Shown: in pieces, positions 50,291-60,023 of the stretch
How the letters are laid out: the number at the start of each line of letters is the position of its first letter
Numbering within the stretch: the stretch's first letter is position 1
Source: Oscillospiraceae bacterium
GTDB taxonomy: Bacteria > Bacillota > Clostridia > Oscillospirales > Ruminococcaceae
Assembly (NCBI GenBank): GCA_017436125.1
Contig: JAFSDS010000067.1
Span: forward strand, 1 to 64,000
Length of the DNA: 64,000 nt
Direction of reading: 5' to 3'
Notes under the pieces: generated by a model
What the model saw: only the letters and a program-made list of their open reading frames with translations
Told to the model about the DNA's origin: nothing
Databases searched by the model: none
Made by a program: the position numbers and the translations under genes

Positions 50291-51946
50291 ATGAAACTTA
50301 ACAAAATTCTTGCCATGATCCTTGCTCTTGTTATGGTCTTCAGTTTCGCAGCATGCGGCAATGATGAACCCGCAAACGATCCTGATGCTCCCGTAGTTGG
50401 CGGCGAAGAAGACGCAGAAGGAAGAATCCTCAACGTCCACGTAACAGCAGCTATCGACTCCATCGACCCCGCACTTACTTCCGCAGGCGATGACTTCGAA
50501 GTAATCGGCCAGATGGTCGAAGGTCTTTTCCAGTGTGACGCATCCGGTGCAGCAATCCCCGGTATGGCAGAAACCTATTCCGTTGATGAAAACGGTACCT
50601 GGACCTTCAACCTCCGCGAAGCATATTGGTCCAACGGCGATCCCGTAACCGCTGATGACTTCGTATATGCATGGCAGAGATGCTTCACCATCCCCGCAGA
50701 GTATGTATTCCTTTTTGAAACCGCAGGTATCAAAAACGCAGCAGCAATTATTGCCGGCGAAAAAGATGTTACCGAGCTCGGCGTTTATGCAGCAGATGAA
50801 AAAACTCTCGTAGTTGAATTCGATGTTCCCTGCGCATTCTTTGATTCTCTTATGTTCTTCCCTGTATTCTATCCGGTTAACAGAGCATTTGCAGAAGAAT
50901 GCGGCGATCTTTACGGTTCCGCTCCGGAATATTATCTTTCCAACGGCCCGTTCGAACTTTCTGCTTATACCCCTGCAGCAACTGAATTCTCCATGGTCAA
51001 AAACGAAGACTATTGGGCAGCGGACGAAGTTGAGCTTGCAGGTCTTACCTATAAAGTAATCCTCGACTCCCAGCAGGCATATCTTGCATACCAGAAAGGC
51101 GAACTTGATGTTTGCGTACTTTCTTCCGAACTCGCTGACCTTCTCAAATCCGACGCAGAGTTCCTTGCAACCGAATCCGGTTACCTCTGGTATATGTCTC
51201 CTAACGTAAGCCTTGGCGGCGCTATGGCAAACGTAAATATCCGCAAAGCAATCGGTATGGCTTTCGATAAAGAAGCAGTTTGCAACAACATCCTCAGAAA
51301 CGGCTCTGTTCCCGCAGACTTCTGCATCCCGATCGGTCTTGCAACCGGCCCCGATGGCCTCGATTACCGTGAGTCCTCCGGCATTACTTATAACGAATAC
51401 AACGTTGAAGAAGCAAAGAAACTCTGGGCAGCAGGCCTTGCAGAACTCGGCACTGATGCTGTTGAGCTCACCATGATCTTCGACGATGAAGAATCCGTAA
51501 AACTTGTTGCTGAATTCATTCAGCAGGAACTCCAGACCAACCTCGAAGGTCTTACCATCACCCTCCAGCCTTATCCGAAGAAACAGCGTTCCGACCTCAT
51601 GAAAGCTCATGATTATGACATCGGCCTCTGCAGATGGGGACCTGACTATGCTGACCCGCTTACCTACCTCGACCTCTGGACCGACGGTTATACTCACAAC
51701 TACGGCGATTGGCATTCCGATGAATATATGGAGATCCTCGGCAAGATCAAGACTGTTGAATATGCAGTAGATCCCGAAGCACGTTGGGAACTCATTAAAG
51801 ACGCTGAACAGATCATCGCTGATGAATCCGTAATCATGCCGGTTTACCAGAACTGCAACGCAGCTCTTGTAAAATCCGACGTCAGCGGCATTGAATTCCA
51901 CGCCGTTGGTCTTAACCGTGTTTTCAGAAACGTAACAATCGGCTGA
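50291..51946 (+). CDS. oppA: Oligopeptide ABC transporter substrate-binding lipoprotein
   Basis: 551 residues: lipoprotein signal FSFAACGN (Cys about 19), then SBP_bac_5 domain: NVHVTAAIDSIDPALTSAGD, GLFQCDASGAAIPGMAETYS, WSNGDPVTADDFVYAWQR, NVNIRKAIGMAFDKEAVC. The conserved YWSNGDPVTADDFVYAW is the OppA hallmark. Binds extracellular peptides. Codon use (GCA-, AAC-rich, strongly biased) suggests high expression. First gene of a five-gene operon. Confidence 0.95.
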   Translation: MKLNKILAMILALVMVFSFAACGNDEPANDPDAPVVGGEEDAEGRILNVHVTAAIDSIDPALTSAGDDFEVIGQMVEGLFQCDASGAAIPGMAETYSVDENGTWTFNLREAYWSNGDPVTADDFVYAWQRCFTIPAEYVFLFETAGIKNAAAIIAGEKDVTELGVYAADEKTLVVEFDVPCAFFDSLMFFPVFYPVNRAFAEECGDLYGSAPEYYLSNGPFELSAYTPAATEFSMVKNEDYWAADEVELAGLTYKVILDSQQAYLAYQKGELDVCVLSSELADLLKSDAEFLATESGYLWYMSPNVSLGGAMANVNIRKAIGMAFDKEAVCNNILRNGSVPADFCIPIGLATGPDGLDYRESSGITYNEYNVEEAKKLWAAGLAELGTDAVELTMIFDDEESVKLVAEFIQQELQTNLEGLTITLQPYPKKQRSDLMKAHDYDIGLCRWGPDYADPLTYLDLWTDGYTHNYGDWHSDEYMEILGKIKTVEYAVDPEARWELIKDAEQIIADESVIMPVYQNCNAALVKSDVSGIEFHAVGLNRVFRNVTIG

Positions 51947-51982
51947 AATCAATAAAGTCAATCCAATTTGATCATTTAAGGT

Positions 51983-52018
51983 CATACAGTGGCCCGTAAT
52001 AAAACGGGCCACTGTATG
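51983..52018 (+). promoter_or_regulatory. Strong hairpin between oppA and oppB
   Basis: Perfect 14-bp stem CATACAGTGGCCCG / CGGGCCACTGTATG with 8-base loop and no proper T-run. It sits just after the binding-protein gene, as do mRNA-stabilising or attenuating hairpins in other binding-protein operons; it would let oppA be expressed above the membrane genes. Confidence 0.75.
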
Positions 52019-52045
52019 CTTTTATATAAGGAGGGGTATTCCTCA

Positions 52046-52990
52046 GTGAAGAAATACATATTCAAGCGAGTTCTATACTCCATTGTAGCTATTCTTGTAC
52101 TGCTTCTTCTTCTGTTCCTGATGCTCGACCTTATGCCGGGTTCGCCTTTTAACGACGATAAACTTTCCGACGAACAGATACTGGTGCTTGAACAGAAATA
52201 TGGTCTTAATGACCCGTTTTTAGTCCGTTATTTCAGATACATTACGAGTATTCTTAAGGGCGACTTCGGCGTTTCCTATAACATAGCCACAAACGTTCCA
52301 ATAACGGATCTTCTTGAAACAAGGCTGCCGACCTCCATCCGACTGGGCGGACAGGCGGTTCTTCTGGGTGCAACAATAGGCCTTATTCTCGGTCTTGTTG
52401 CTGCCCTTAAGCACAACACCATTTTTGATACCATCGCAACTATCATATCGGTTCTCGGCGTAAGCCTTCCTTCCTATGTTTTTGCGCTGGCACTTTCGTA
52501 TACCCTGGGATACCGCATGGGCTGGTTCCCTCTTCTCTATGATTCAACAACTCCGTTCATTTCCTCCGTTCTTCCGACTCTTGCTCTTTCCATGTTCTCC
52601 ATGGCGAACATTGCAAGATTTACAAGAACGGAAATGCTCGAAGTTCTTCGCAGCGACTATATGCTCCTTGCAGAAAGTAAGGGCATAAGCGGACCCAAGC
52701 TTATTATCCGCCATGCGCTGCGCAACGCACTTATTCCGATCATCACCGTTCTCGGTCCGCTGATCGTTAACACCATGACCGGTTCTCTTGTTATAGAGAA
52801 GATCTTCTCCATCCCCGGCATCGGCGAACTTATGGTACGCGCTATCCAGCAGAACGACTATAACGTAACCATTGCGCTTTCTTTCATTTACAGCCTTATG
52901 TATATCGGCATAATGCTGGTGGTCGATATCCTCTACGGTATCATCGACCCGAGAATTCGTCTGTCGAAGGAGGATAATCATGAAAGCTGA
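52046..52990 (+). CDS. oppB: Oligopeptide ABC transporter permease OppB
   Basis: 314 residues, GTG start at 52046 with AAGGAGG 11 bases upstream. About six TMs: KKYIFKRVLYSIVAILVLLL, then FLMLDLMPGSPF, LGVSLPSYVFAL, and the EAA-type loop RTEMLEVLRSDYMLLAESKG with IRHALRNALIPIITVLG. Forms the channel with OppC, whose gene overlaps the 3' end. Confidence 0.94.
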   Translation: MKKYIFKRVLYSIVAILVLLLLLFLMLDLMPGSPFNDDKLSDEQILVLEQKYGLNDPFLVRYFRYITSILKGDFGVSYNIATNVPITDLLETRLPTSIRLGGQAVLLGATIGLILGLVAALKHNTIFDTIATIISVLGVSLPSYVFALALSYTLGYRMGWFPLLYDSTTPFISSVLPTLALSMFSMANIARFTRTEMLEVLRSDYMLLAESKGISGPKLIIRHALRNALIPIITVLGPLIVNTMTGSLVIEKIFSIPGIGELMVRAIQQNDYNVTIALSFIYSLMYIGIMLVVDILYGIIDPRIRLSKEDNHES

Positions 52991-54026
52991 AAATTTTGAT
53001 TACTCCGCACTTCCTCAGGATGCATTCGAGCTTACCCATAATGACGTCAACGCTCATATAGACCGCAACTTTGCCTCCCAGAACTACTGGAAGGATGCTC
53101 TTGTTCGTTTTCTTCGTAACAAAGGCGCAATTTTCGGCCTTATTATGATTGCTGTCATCATTTTCTTTGCCGTTTTCGGCCCTTCTATGACTTCCTATAC
53201 CTACGAGAGCCAGATTATCGACCAGCAGAACCTTGCACCGAGAATCCCCGGTCTTGAAGATCTTGGAATTTTCGATGGTTCCGAAACCATGGTCCTCGGC
53301 GAAGTAAAGCTTGAGATAAACGGCTATGAATCCAAAGGACTTGACGATGTTTATTACTGGTTCGGTTCCGATACTCTTGGCCGCGATATCTTTACCCGTG
53401 TTTGGGAAGGTACCCGCATCAGCCTTTATATCGCCGTTGTTGCTGTTGTTATTGACGTTCTTTTCGGCCTTTCCTACGGACTTATTTCCGGTTATTTCGG
53501 CGGAAAACTCGATGCTGTTATGCAGCGCTGTGCAGAGATACTCAACAGTATTCCGAACCTTGTTATCGTAACTTTGATGATACTTGTTCTCAGCCCCGGT
53601 CTCGGCGCAATTATCGTTGCTCTTATGATCACCGGCTGGATCCCCATGAGCCGTATTGCACGTGCACAGATGCTTAAACTTAAAGAACAGGAATTTGTTC
53701 TTGCATCCAAAACCCTCGGCGCAGGCCCTCTTCGTATCATCTTCAAGGAGATCATGCCCAACATCATCGGCCAGATTATCACCCAGACCATGTTCTCCAT
53801 TCCTCATGCAATTTTTACCGAGGCTTTCCTTGCATTCGTAGGTCTTGGTATTCCGGCACCGATGGCATCCCTCGGTACCCTTATTTCCGACGCATACAAG
53901 AACTTTACGACCCATCCTTATATGATCATGTCGCCCCTTATAGTTCTTGCACTGCTCATGCTCAGCTTTAACCTTGTTGCGGACGGTCTTCGCGATGCCC
54001 TTGACCCGAAGCAGAAAGATATGTAA
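52980..54026 (+). CDS. oppC: Oligopeptide ABC transporter permease OppC
   Basis: 348 residues. Cytoplasmic N-terminus, TM1 (GLIMIAVIIFFAVFGPSM), an enlarged extracytoplasmic loop, GSDTLGRDIFTRVWEGTRIS (family signature), EAA loop RIARAQMLKLKEQEFVLASK and IIFKEIMPNIIGQII. Overlaps oppB by 11 bases. Confidence 0.94.
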   Translation: MKAENFDYSALPQDAFELTHNDVNAHIDRNFASQNYWKDALVRFLRNKGAIFGLIMIAVIIFFAVFGPSMTSYTYESQIIDQQNLAPRIPGLEDLGIFDGSETMVLGEVKLEINGYESKGLDDVYYWFGSDTLGRDIFTRVWEGTRISLYIAVVAVVIDVLFGLSYGLISGYFGGKLDAVMQRCAEILNSIPNLVIVTLMILVLSPGLGAIIVALMITGWIPMSRIARAQMLKLKEQEFVLASKTLGAGPLRIIFKEIMPNIIGQIITQTMFSIPHAIFTEAFLAFVGLGIPAPMASLGTLISDAYKNFTTHPYMIMSPLIVLALLMLSFNLVADGLRDALDPKQKDM

Positions 54027-54041
54027 AGGAGGGACAGATTT

Positions 54042-55118
54042 ATGCAGGAAAAAGGCGATTTTATCCTTAAAGTTGAAGGTCTGTCCGTTTCCTTTGCAAC
54101 AACCGCGGGCAAGGTCCATGCTCTTCGCAATGTTGACTTTGCGGTAAGACGCGGCGAAACCGTTGCAATAGTAGGCGAATCCGGTTCCGGTAAATCCGTA
54201 ACCGTAAAAACCGCTATCGGTATCCTCGATACCAACGGCAAAGTTGAAGCAGGCAAAGCCCTCTTTACATTTAAAAACGATAAGGGCGAGGAGGAAACTA
54301 TCGACCTTCTCAAACTTTCAAAAAAACAGATGCGCCAGACCATTAACGGCAAGCGCATAGCGATGGTATTCCAGGACCCTATGACCTCTCTTAACCCTAC
54401 CATGACCATTGGCGACCAGATCATGGAAGGAATGATATGGCATTTTAAAACCCCTAAAAAAGAGGCCTGGAAGAGAGCTGTGGAGCTTCTTGACATGGTA
54501 GGCATAACCGACCCCGAAAAGCGTATGAAAAACTATCCTCACCAGCTTTCCGGCGGTATGAGACAGCGTGTTGTTATTGCAATAGCTCTCTCCTGTAACC
54601 CCGATCTTCTCATCTGTGACGAACCTACCACCGCTCTGGACGTTACCATCCAGGCAAAGATCCTTGAACTTATCAAGGAAGTTCAGCAGAAGCTCGGAAT
54701 CTCCGTTATCTACATCACCCATGACCTTGGTGTTGTTGCAAAGGTCGCGGATTTTGTAAACATCATGTATGCCGGAAAAATCGTTGAAAAAGGCACCGTT
54801 GACGAGGTCTATTATGACCCGCGCCACCCCTATACCTGGGGCCTTCTTTCCGCTCTTCCGGATCTTGAAACCCACGACGAAAGACTTTATACCATTCCCG
54901 GAAGCCCGCCCAACCTGCTCCACAGCATCAAAGGCGATGCTTTCGCTCCGCGTAATGAATTTGCGCTTAAAATCGACGAGATCGCCGAGCCGCCCATGTT
55001 CTGGGTTTCCGAAACTCACTGCGCCGCGACCTGGCTTCTTGATGACAATGCACCGAAAGTCGAAATGCCGAAGGAACTTCGCACAAGAATCGACCGTATG
55101 CTGAAGGAGGCGAAATAA
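54042..55118 (+). CDS. oppD: Oligopeptide ABC transporter ATPase OppD
   Basis: 358 residues: Walker [33 protein letters not shown], signature LSGGMRQRV, Walker [13 protein letters not shown], then the oligopeptide-type C-terminal extension with [12 protein letters not shown] and [10 protein letters not shown] (Cys residues of the oligo_HPY region; the usual Cys cluster is reduced). Works as a heterodimer with OppF, which begins at the next base. Confidence 0.94.
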   Translation: MQEKGDFILKVEGLSVSFATTAGKVHALRNVDFAVRRGETVAIVGESGSGKSVTVKTAIGILDTNGKVEAGKALFTFKNDKGEEETIDLLKLSKKQMRQTINGKRIAMVFQDPMTSLNPTMTIGDQIMEGMIWHFKTPKKEAWKRAVELLDMVGITDPEKRMKNYPHQLSGGMRQRVVIAIALSCNPDLLICDEPTTALDVTIQAKILELIKEVQQKLGISVIYITHDLGVVAKVADFVNIMYAGKIVEKGTVDEVYYDPRHPYTWGLLSALPDLETHDERLYTIPGSPPNLLHSIKGDAFAPRNEFALKIDEIAEPPMFWVSETHCAATWLLDDNAPKVEMPKELRTRIDRMLKEAK

Positions 55119-56063
55119 ATGGAAGAAAGAGTTCCGCTTCTTAAAGTAGAAAATCTTAAACAGTATTTCCCCATCAGCAAAAAGTTTACCGTTAAGGCGG
55201 TCGACGACGTTTCTTTTGAAATTTATCCCGGCGAAACCTATGGCCTTGTTGGCGAATCCGGTTCCGGAAAAACCACAATCGGCCGTTCCGTAATCCGCCT
55301 TTATGACCCCACCGCAGGTAAAATCATCTTTGACGGCATCGATATCACCGGAAAAATGAGCGCGGCAGACGAGAAAAAGCTCCGCACCGAGATGCAGATG
55401 ATCTTCCAGGACCCTATGGCATGTCTTAACCCCCGCCAGAAAGTTGCCGATATCATTGGTCAGGGTCTTGATATCCACCATCTTTACACCGATAAAGCGG
55501 ACCGCGATGCAAAAATCGCGCGCATTCTTGAAAAAGTGGGTCTTGCTCCGGAACATGCGGAGCGTTATCCACACCAGTTCTCCGGCGGCCAGCGCCAGAG
55601 GGTCGGTATCGCAAGGGCTCTTATCATGAACCCGAAGCTTATCATCGCGGATGAATGTATCTCCGCTCTTGACGTTTCCATTCAGGCACAGGTAGTTAAC
55701 CTTATGCGTGATATCCAGAAGGAAACCGGCGCGGCATACCTTTTCATCGCCCACGACCTTTCCATGGTAAAATATATTTCCGACCGCATAGGTGTTCTTC
55801 ATCTCGGACACCTTGTTGAAACCGGAACCACCGAAGAGATCTTCGCAAACCCGGTCCATCCCTATACCCGCAGCCTTATTTCCGCCATTCCCCATCCGAA
55901 CCCCGCAGTTGAAAGAGCCCGCACTTCCATGCACTATGACTATTTCACCAGCGGAATCGACTATATGGCTGGCGAACTTCGCACCGTTGAAGGTACCCAT
56001 AAAGTTCTTGCAACCGAAGAAGAATTTGAAAAATGGACCAAAGCAGAGAAAAACTACCGTTGA
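55119..56063 (+). CDS. oppF: Oligopeptide ABC transporter ATPase OppF
   Basis: 314 residues: KYFPI-like opening LKQYFPISKKFTVKAVDDVS, Walker A GESGSGKTTIGR, MIFQDPMACLNPRQKV, signature FSGGQRQRV, Walker B LIIADECISALDVS, then PYTRSLISAIPHPNP. Starts immediately after the oppD stop. Last gene of the operon. Confidence 0.95.
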   Translation: MEERVPLLKVENLKQYFPISKKFTVKAVDDVSFEIYPGETYGLVGESGSGKTTIGRSVIRLYDPTAGKIIFDGIDITGKMSAADEKKLRTEMQMIFQDPMACLNPRQKVADIIGQGLDIHHLYTDKADRDAKIARILEKVGLAPEHAERYPHQFSGGQRQRVGIARALIMNPKLIIADECISALDVSIQAQVVNLMRDIQKETGAAYLFIAHDLSMVKYISDRIGVLHLGHLVETGTTEEIFANPVHPYTRSLISAIPHPNPAVERARTSMHYDYFTSGIDYMAGELRTVEGTHKVLATEEEFEKWTKAEKNYR

Positions 56064-56083
56064 TTTCACCATAACCAGAGGCA

Positions 56084-56118
56084 GAAGGCCCGTGCTCATT
56101 TTGAGCACGGGCCTTCTG
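56084..56118 (+). terminator. Terminator of the opp operon, GTGCTCA inverted pair
   Basis: CAGAAGGCCCGTGCTCA / TGAGCACGGGCCTTCTG, a 17-bp perfect stem with TTT loop. A third TGAGCAC follows at 56124. The tail is CTGTTTGAG, so the T-run is weak. Confidence 0.8.
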
Positions 56119-56163
56119 CTGTTTGAGCACCGTTTTTTAGATGTATCATATACTGCCGGCTTA

Positions 56164-56192
56164 TTGCAAAAGAGGTACATTTATGCTAAAAT
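56164..56192 (+). promoter_or_regulatory. Promoter of the polysaccharide cluster
   Basis: TTGCAA, 17-bp spacer, TAAAAT, about 70 bp before the TTG start chosen for the first gene. Confidence 0.6.
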
Positions 56193-56262
56193 AATAAATT
56201 AACATATTATGTCTTATTTTAAGATAACAGACCGCTTTTTGATATGGTTGGGAGGAAAACCC

Positions 56263-56889
56263 TTGAATAATGCCGTAATTGAAAAAGAGAATATAAAAAT
56301 CGGCGGCGGAAAAGGCTATCTTTTTATAAAAAGGGCCTTTGACATTTTTGCATCTCTTGCCGCCGGTATAGTTCTTTTTATTCCGATGCTTATTATAGCT
56401 TTGCTCATAAGGATAGATTCCAAAGGCGCTGCGATTTTTAAACAGGAGCGTCTTGGAAAAGACGGAAAACCTTTTACCATCTATAAATTCCGCACCATGA
56501 GGCTTGATGCGGAAGCAAACGGACCGAAATGGGCTTCCGAAAATGATGAGCGCTGCACAAAACTTGGCACAAAGCTTCGCAAAACAAGACTTGATGAACT
56601 CCCCCAGCTTATCAATATTTTAAAAGGAGAAATGAGCTTTGTCGGCCCAAGACCGGAAAGAGCCCATTTTTACGATGTTTTTGAGGAATATATCCCGGGA
56701 TTTTGCAACCGCCTTCTTGTAACGCCGGGCCTTACCGGCTATGCCCAGGTAAACGGAGGATATTTTCTTCTTCCGGAAGAAAAACTTGTTTATGATATGG
56801 AATATATCGAAAAGCGCTCCATAAAGCTTGATTTATGGTGCATTTTCAAAACTGTGGGCATTGTTTTTACCCATGAAGGCGCAAGATGA
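56263..56889 (+). CDS. Initiating sugar-phosphate transferase (PglC/WcaJ-type)
   Basis: Transfers a sugar phosphate to undecaprenyl phosphate, starting repeat-unit synthesis at the inner membrane face. 208 residues: a single re-entrant hydrophobic segment (KRAFDIFASLAAGIVLFIPM), then FKQERLGKDGKPFTIYKFRT, KTRLDELPQLINILKGEMSF and VGPRPER, the full bacterial sugar transferase signature. I chose TTG 56263 with GGGAGG upstream; ATG 56209 has no ribosome site. First gene of the surface-polysaccharide cluster. Confidence 0.92.
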   Translation: MNNAVIEKENIKIGGGKGYLFIKRAFDIFASLAAGIVLFIPMLIIALLIRIDSKGAAIFKQERLGKDGKPFTIYKFRTMRLDAEANGPKWASENDERCTKLGTKLRKTRLDELPQLINILKGEMSFVGPRPERAHFYDVFEEYIPGFCNRLLVTPGLTGYAQVNGGYFLLPEEKLVYDMEYIEKRSIKLDLWCIFKTVGIVFTHEGAR

Positions 56890-57644
56890 TGGATAAAAAA
56901 GTTTCTGTTATAATGCCGGCATATAATGCCGAAAAATTTATCGAGGAAGCCGTCCGTTCCGTTATGAGCCAGACTTATGAAAACTGGGAGCTTATAATCA
57001 TTGACGACTGTTCAAAGGACCGCACCGCGGAAATCGCCAAGGCCCTTTCAAAAGAGGATAAACGCATTGTTTTTCTTAAAAACGAAAACAACATGGGCGT
57101 TGCCAAAACCCGCAACAGAGGGCTTGAGAGAGCTTCCGGAGATTATGCCGCGCTTTTAGACAGCGACGATATCTGGCTTTCGGAAAAGCTTGAAAAACAG
57201 CTTAAGAAGATTGAAGCAACCGGTGCGGAACTTTCATATTGTTCCTACGGAATGGTCGATGAAAACGGGATAAAAAACCGCGAAGATTTTATAGTTCCGG
57301 AAGAGGTTGACCTTGAATATTCCCTTTCAAGGATGGCCATAAGCTGTTCAACGGCCGTTTTTACCAAAAGAATCGCGGAAAACTACCGTTTTGAAAACAA
57401 ATATTATCACGAGGACCTTGTTTTCTGGCTTTCAATGCTTCGGGACGGAATAAAAACCTGCGGAAACACCGAAGTCCTTGCTTTTTACAGAGTTATGGAC
57501 GGAACAAGAGCATCCAATAAGCTGAAAAGTGCTTTTCACCGCTGGGAAATTTACCGCGGATTTATGAAATTTTCCGTTTTAAAAAGTGCGGTCTATTTTA
57601 TAAAATATGCGGCAAAAGGTTTTGCAAAATATAAAAAATTATAA
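56886..57644 (+). CDS. Glycosyltransferase family 2
   Basis: 252 residues: VSVIMPAYNAEKFIEEAVRS, WELIIIDDCSKDRTAEIA, GVAKTRNRGLERASGDYAAL and LLDSDDIW (metal-binding DSDD). GT-A fold that adds a sugar to the growing repeat unit. Overlaps the sugar transferase stop by 4 bases. C-terminus basic, with no TM. Confidence 0.93.
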   Translation: MMDKKVSVIMPAYNAEKFIEEAVRSVMSQTYENWELIIIDDCSKDRTAEIAKALSKEDKRIVFLKNENNMGVAKTRNRGLERASGDYAALLDSDDIWLSEKLEKQLKKIEATGAELSYCSYGMVDENGIKNREDFIVPEEVDLEYSLSRMAISCSTAVFTKRIAENYRFENKYYHEDLVFWLSMLRDGIKTCGNTEVLAFYRVMDGTRASNKLKSAFHRWEIYRGFMKFSVLKSAVYFIKYAAKGFAKYKKL

Positions 57645-57661
57645 CAAAAGGGGGCACGAAA

Positions 57662-58531
57662 ATGCCGGAAGAAATGCAGAAAACAGATCTTGCGGGCCAT
57701 CAGCGTGCCCTTTTGTCGATTCTTGAGGAATTTGACAGAGTCTGTAAAAAGCTCGATATCCCGTATATCCTTTTTGCGGGAACAATGCTCGGCGCGGTGC
57801 GCCATAAAGGCTTTATTCCATGGGATGACGACCTTGATGTTCTGATGCTTCGGGAGGATTATGATAAATTCCTCGAAAACGGAGAAAGAGAACTTGATAA
57901 CGAAAAATTCTTTCTCCAGAAAGAATTTTCAAAGCATTGGCCCATGTTTTTTTCAAAGCTCCGTTTAAACGGCACCGCATGCATTGAAAAATACCGTCCG
58001 AAGGACGAAAAAACACATCAGGGAATCTATATCGATATTTTTCCCTGTGATAGCTGTGCAAAAACCGCTTTCGGAAGAAAACTTCAGTTTTTTGCATCAA
58101 AGGTCATTATTGCAAAATCCCTTGATAAAAGAGGGTATGAAACCGACAGCAAAAAGAAAAAACTTTTTATGGCTCTTTGCAGGGCCGTTCCACAAAAGCC
58201 TTTCCTTTTTGCAGTAAAAAGCGGAGCAAAAGACAGCAGGCTTGTTCATAATTTTCTCGGAGCCGCATCGGGTTTTGAAAAAAGCGTGTATCCGAGGGAA
58301 TACGCAAAAGAGAGGGTCTTTATGGAATTTGAGGGTAACGAATACCCTGTTTCCGCCCGTTATGACGAATTTTTAAGGGTCCTCTATGGGGATTATATGC
58401 AAATTCCTCCGCCGGAAGAAAGAAAAATAAAACAGCATGCCGTTCTTGTCGATACGGAAAATTCCTATGAAAACTATCTTGATTTTCAGAAAAATATGAA
58501 GATAGATGTTTACACAAGAAGCATAAGATAA
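57662..58531 (+). CDS. LicD-family phosphotransferase
   Basis: 289 residues: LDIPYILFAGTMLGAVRHKG and FIPWDDDLDVLMLREDYDKF are the LicD nucleotidyltransferase-like motifs; QGIYIDIFPCD follows. LicD proteins attach phosphocholine or related phospho-groups to surface glycans, so the polysaccharide made here may be decorated. Located 17 bp behind the GT2 gene and followed by a terminator. Confidence 0.93.
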   Translation: MPEEMQKTDLAGHQRALLSILEEFDRVCKKLDIPYILFAGTMLGAVRHKGFIPWDDDLDVLMLREDYDKFLENGERELDNEKFFLQKEFSKHWPMFFSKLRLNGTACIEKYRPKDEKTHQGIYIDIFPCDSCAKTAFGRKLQFFASKVIIAKSLDKRGYETDSKKKKLFMALCRAVPQKPFLFAVKSGAKDSRLVHNFLGAASGFEKSVYPREYAKERVFMEFEGNEYPVSARYDEFLRVLYGDYMQIPPPEERKIKQHAVLVDTENSYENYLDFQKNMKIDVYTRSIR

Positions 58532-58536
58532 AAAAC

Positions 58537-58563
58537 GCCGCATATTTATGCGGCGTTTTTTTG
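58537..58563 (+). terminator. Terminator after licD
   Basis: AAAACGCCGCAT / ATGCGGCGTTTT stem with seven T. Confidence 0.93.
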
Positions 58564-58570
58564 ATGAACA

Positions 58571-58599
58571 TTGACTTATATACAGAAAAATGATAAAAT
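58571..58599 (+). promoter_or_regulatory. Promoter of the lipoprotein/second polysaccharide unit
   Basis: TTGACT, 17-bp spacer, TAAAAT. Confidence 0.65.
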
Positions 58600-58662
58600 T
58601 TAATGATAATATAATAGCGTTATTGCGCGCGTTTATAAAGAATGCAAAAAGGAGGCACCAAA

Positions 58663-59178
58663 ATGAAAAGAATAATAGCTTTTGTTTTAATATTTGTGCT
58701 TCTTTTTGCGGGATGTTCCGCTGAGGGAAAACCGGAGGAAAACAAAAGCCCCACGGAAGAAACTGCTTTTGTTTTGGAAGAGGAGCTTTTTCCAAAGCTT
58801 GTTATAGAGAGCGTTGAGGAACAGGAAGATTTCGTGCTCGTGAAAACAAGCTATGGCGTGCTCAAATATCCTTTTGCCTTTTCCGATATTCTCAAATGCT
58901 ATCCCATGACTTACGAGGATAGCGCAAAAATGGAATTCTGCGCAGAAATAAACGGGGATGAATACACTGTTTTCTGCATCGTGTTCGGCGAATCCGAGGG
59001 TATCTTCCTCGGAACGGCGGAAATCGGCGAAGCTAAAACCGATGTTTATGCGGAATTTTACAGCCCCGAGGGCATCGAGGACGATGGCGTGCTCAAAACC
59101 TTTTATGCCACTCAGGAGTGCTTCAACGATATCTCGGTTTCTCTTTTTGAGAATCCCGGCTTTGTTTTTGAGGCCTGA
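58663..59178 (+). CDS. Lipoprotein of unknown function
   Basis: 171 residues from ATG 58663 (AAAAGGAGG upstream): lipoprotein signal VLLFAGCSAEG (Cys about residue 18), then an acidic linker (EGKPEENKSPTEE) and a small alpha/beta domain without recognised motif. It begins a second transcription unit that continues into the glycosyltransferases. Two GTGCTCA motifs lie within (58858, 59089). Confidence 0.7.
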   Translation: MKRIIAFVLIFVLLFAGCSAEGKPEENKSPTEETAFVLEEELFPKLVIESVEEQEDFVLVKTSYGVLKYPFAFSDILKCYPMTYEDSAKMEFCAEINGDEYTVFCIVFGESEGIFLGTAEIGEAKTDVYAEFYSPEGIEDDGVLKTFYATQECFNDISVSLFENPGFVFEA

Positions 59179-59219
59179 TTTTCCGCGATATATAAAATTT
59201 TTGTTTCCGGAGGGGTTTG

Positions 59220-60023
59220 ATGGCTGATCTTCAGGTCCTTGTTGCAACATTGCATCAGGATGATTTTTCACTTGCCGAAAAAATGAATATCCGCTGCGAT
59301 GCCGTTATCGCAAATCAGGCCGACCGGGAATCCGATGAGCACCGGGAAACAGAATTCGGCGTGCTCAGAATGATAACAACAAAAACCCGCGGAGTCGGAA
59401 AAAACAGAAACATTGCGCTTGATGCAGCGGAAAGCGAAATAATCCTTTTTGCGGATGATGATGTTACGTATAACGACGATATGCCGGAGAATGTGGTAAG
59501 GTCTTTTCGTGAAAATGAAAAAGCCGACGTTATCATTTTCAGCATGGATATCACAAAAGGCGGAAAAGTGACCGCAAAAAAGCATCTTGAAAAAAAGAAG
59601 CTTAGGGTATGGAACTCCCTTCGCTTCGGCACCTATGTTGTTGCCGCAAGAAGAAAAGCTGTTGAGGAAAAGGGAATCCGCTTTTGCGAGTATTTTGGCG
59701 GCGGCTGTATTTACAGCGCCGGCGAGGACAGTCTTTTTATAAAAAACTGTTTTGACAAAGGCCTTTCGGTATATTCCCATGACTACGTTTTGGGAACCTG
59801 CGCAAAGGACAGTTCCACCTGGTTCACCGGCTACGGCGAGAAATATTTTTATGACAGGGGCGCTTTGGTAAGATTCCTTTTCCCAAAAACCATGTATCTC
59901 ATGGGTCTTTATTTTGCGGTTCGCTTTAAGCGCGAAACCGATGTTTCCGTAATAAAAAGGATAAAACTTGTGTATGAAGGCATTGTAAAAAGCAAAAAGC
60001 TTATGCCTTACGGTAATAAATGA
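59220..60023 (+). CDS. Glycosyltransferase, GT2-like
   Basis: 267 residues: QVLVATLHQDDFSLAEKMN, RGVGKNRNIALDAAESEIIL and FADDDVTY (DDD metal motif) show a GT-A fold; GGCIYSAGEDSLFIKNCF is the acceptor-side motif with a GED catalytic-base pattern. The family looks like GT2-type enzymes of capsule clusters. ATG 59220 is used (GGAGGGG close upstream) rather than TTG 59217. Confidence 0.85.
   Translation: MADLQVLVATLHQDDFSLAEKMNIRCDAVIANQADRESDEHRETEFGVLRMITTKTRGVGKNRNIALDAAESEIILFADDDVTYNDDMPENVVRSFRENEKADVIIFSMDITKGGKVTAKKHLEKKKLRVWNSLRFGTYVVAARRKAVEEKGIRFCEYFGGGCIYSAGEDSLFIKNCFDKGLSVYSHDYVLGTCAKDSSTWFTGYGEKYFYDRGALVRFLFPKTMYLMGLYFAVRFKRETDVSVIKRIKLVYEGIVKSKKLMPYGNK

Noticed and set aside
51983..52018. 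Hairpin after oppA as a full operon terminator
   Set aside because: No T-run follows, and oppB has no promoter of its own that I can see.
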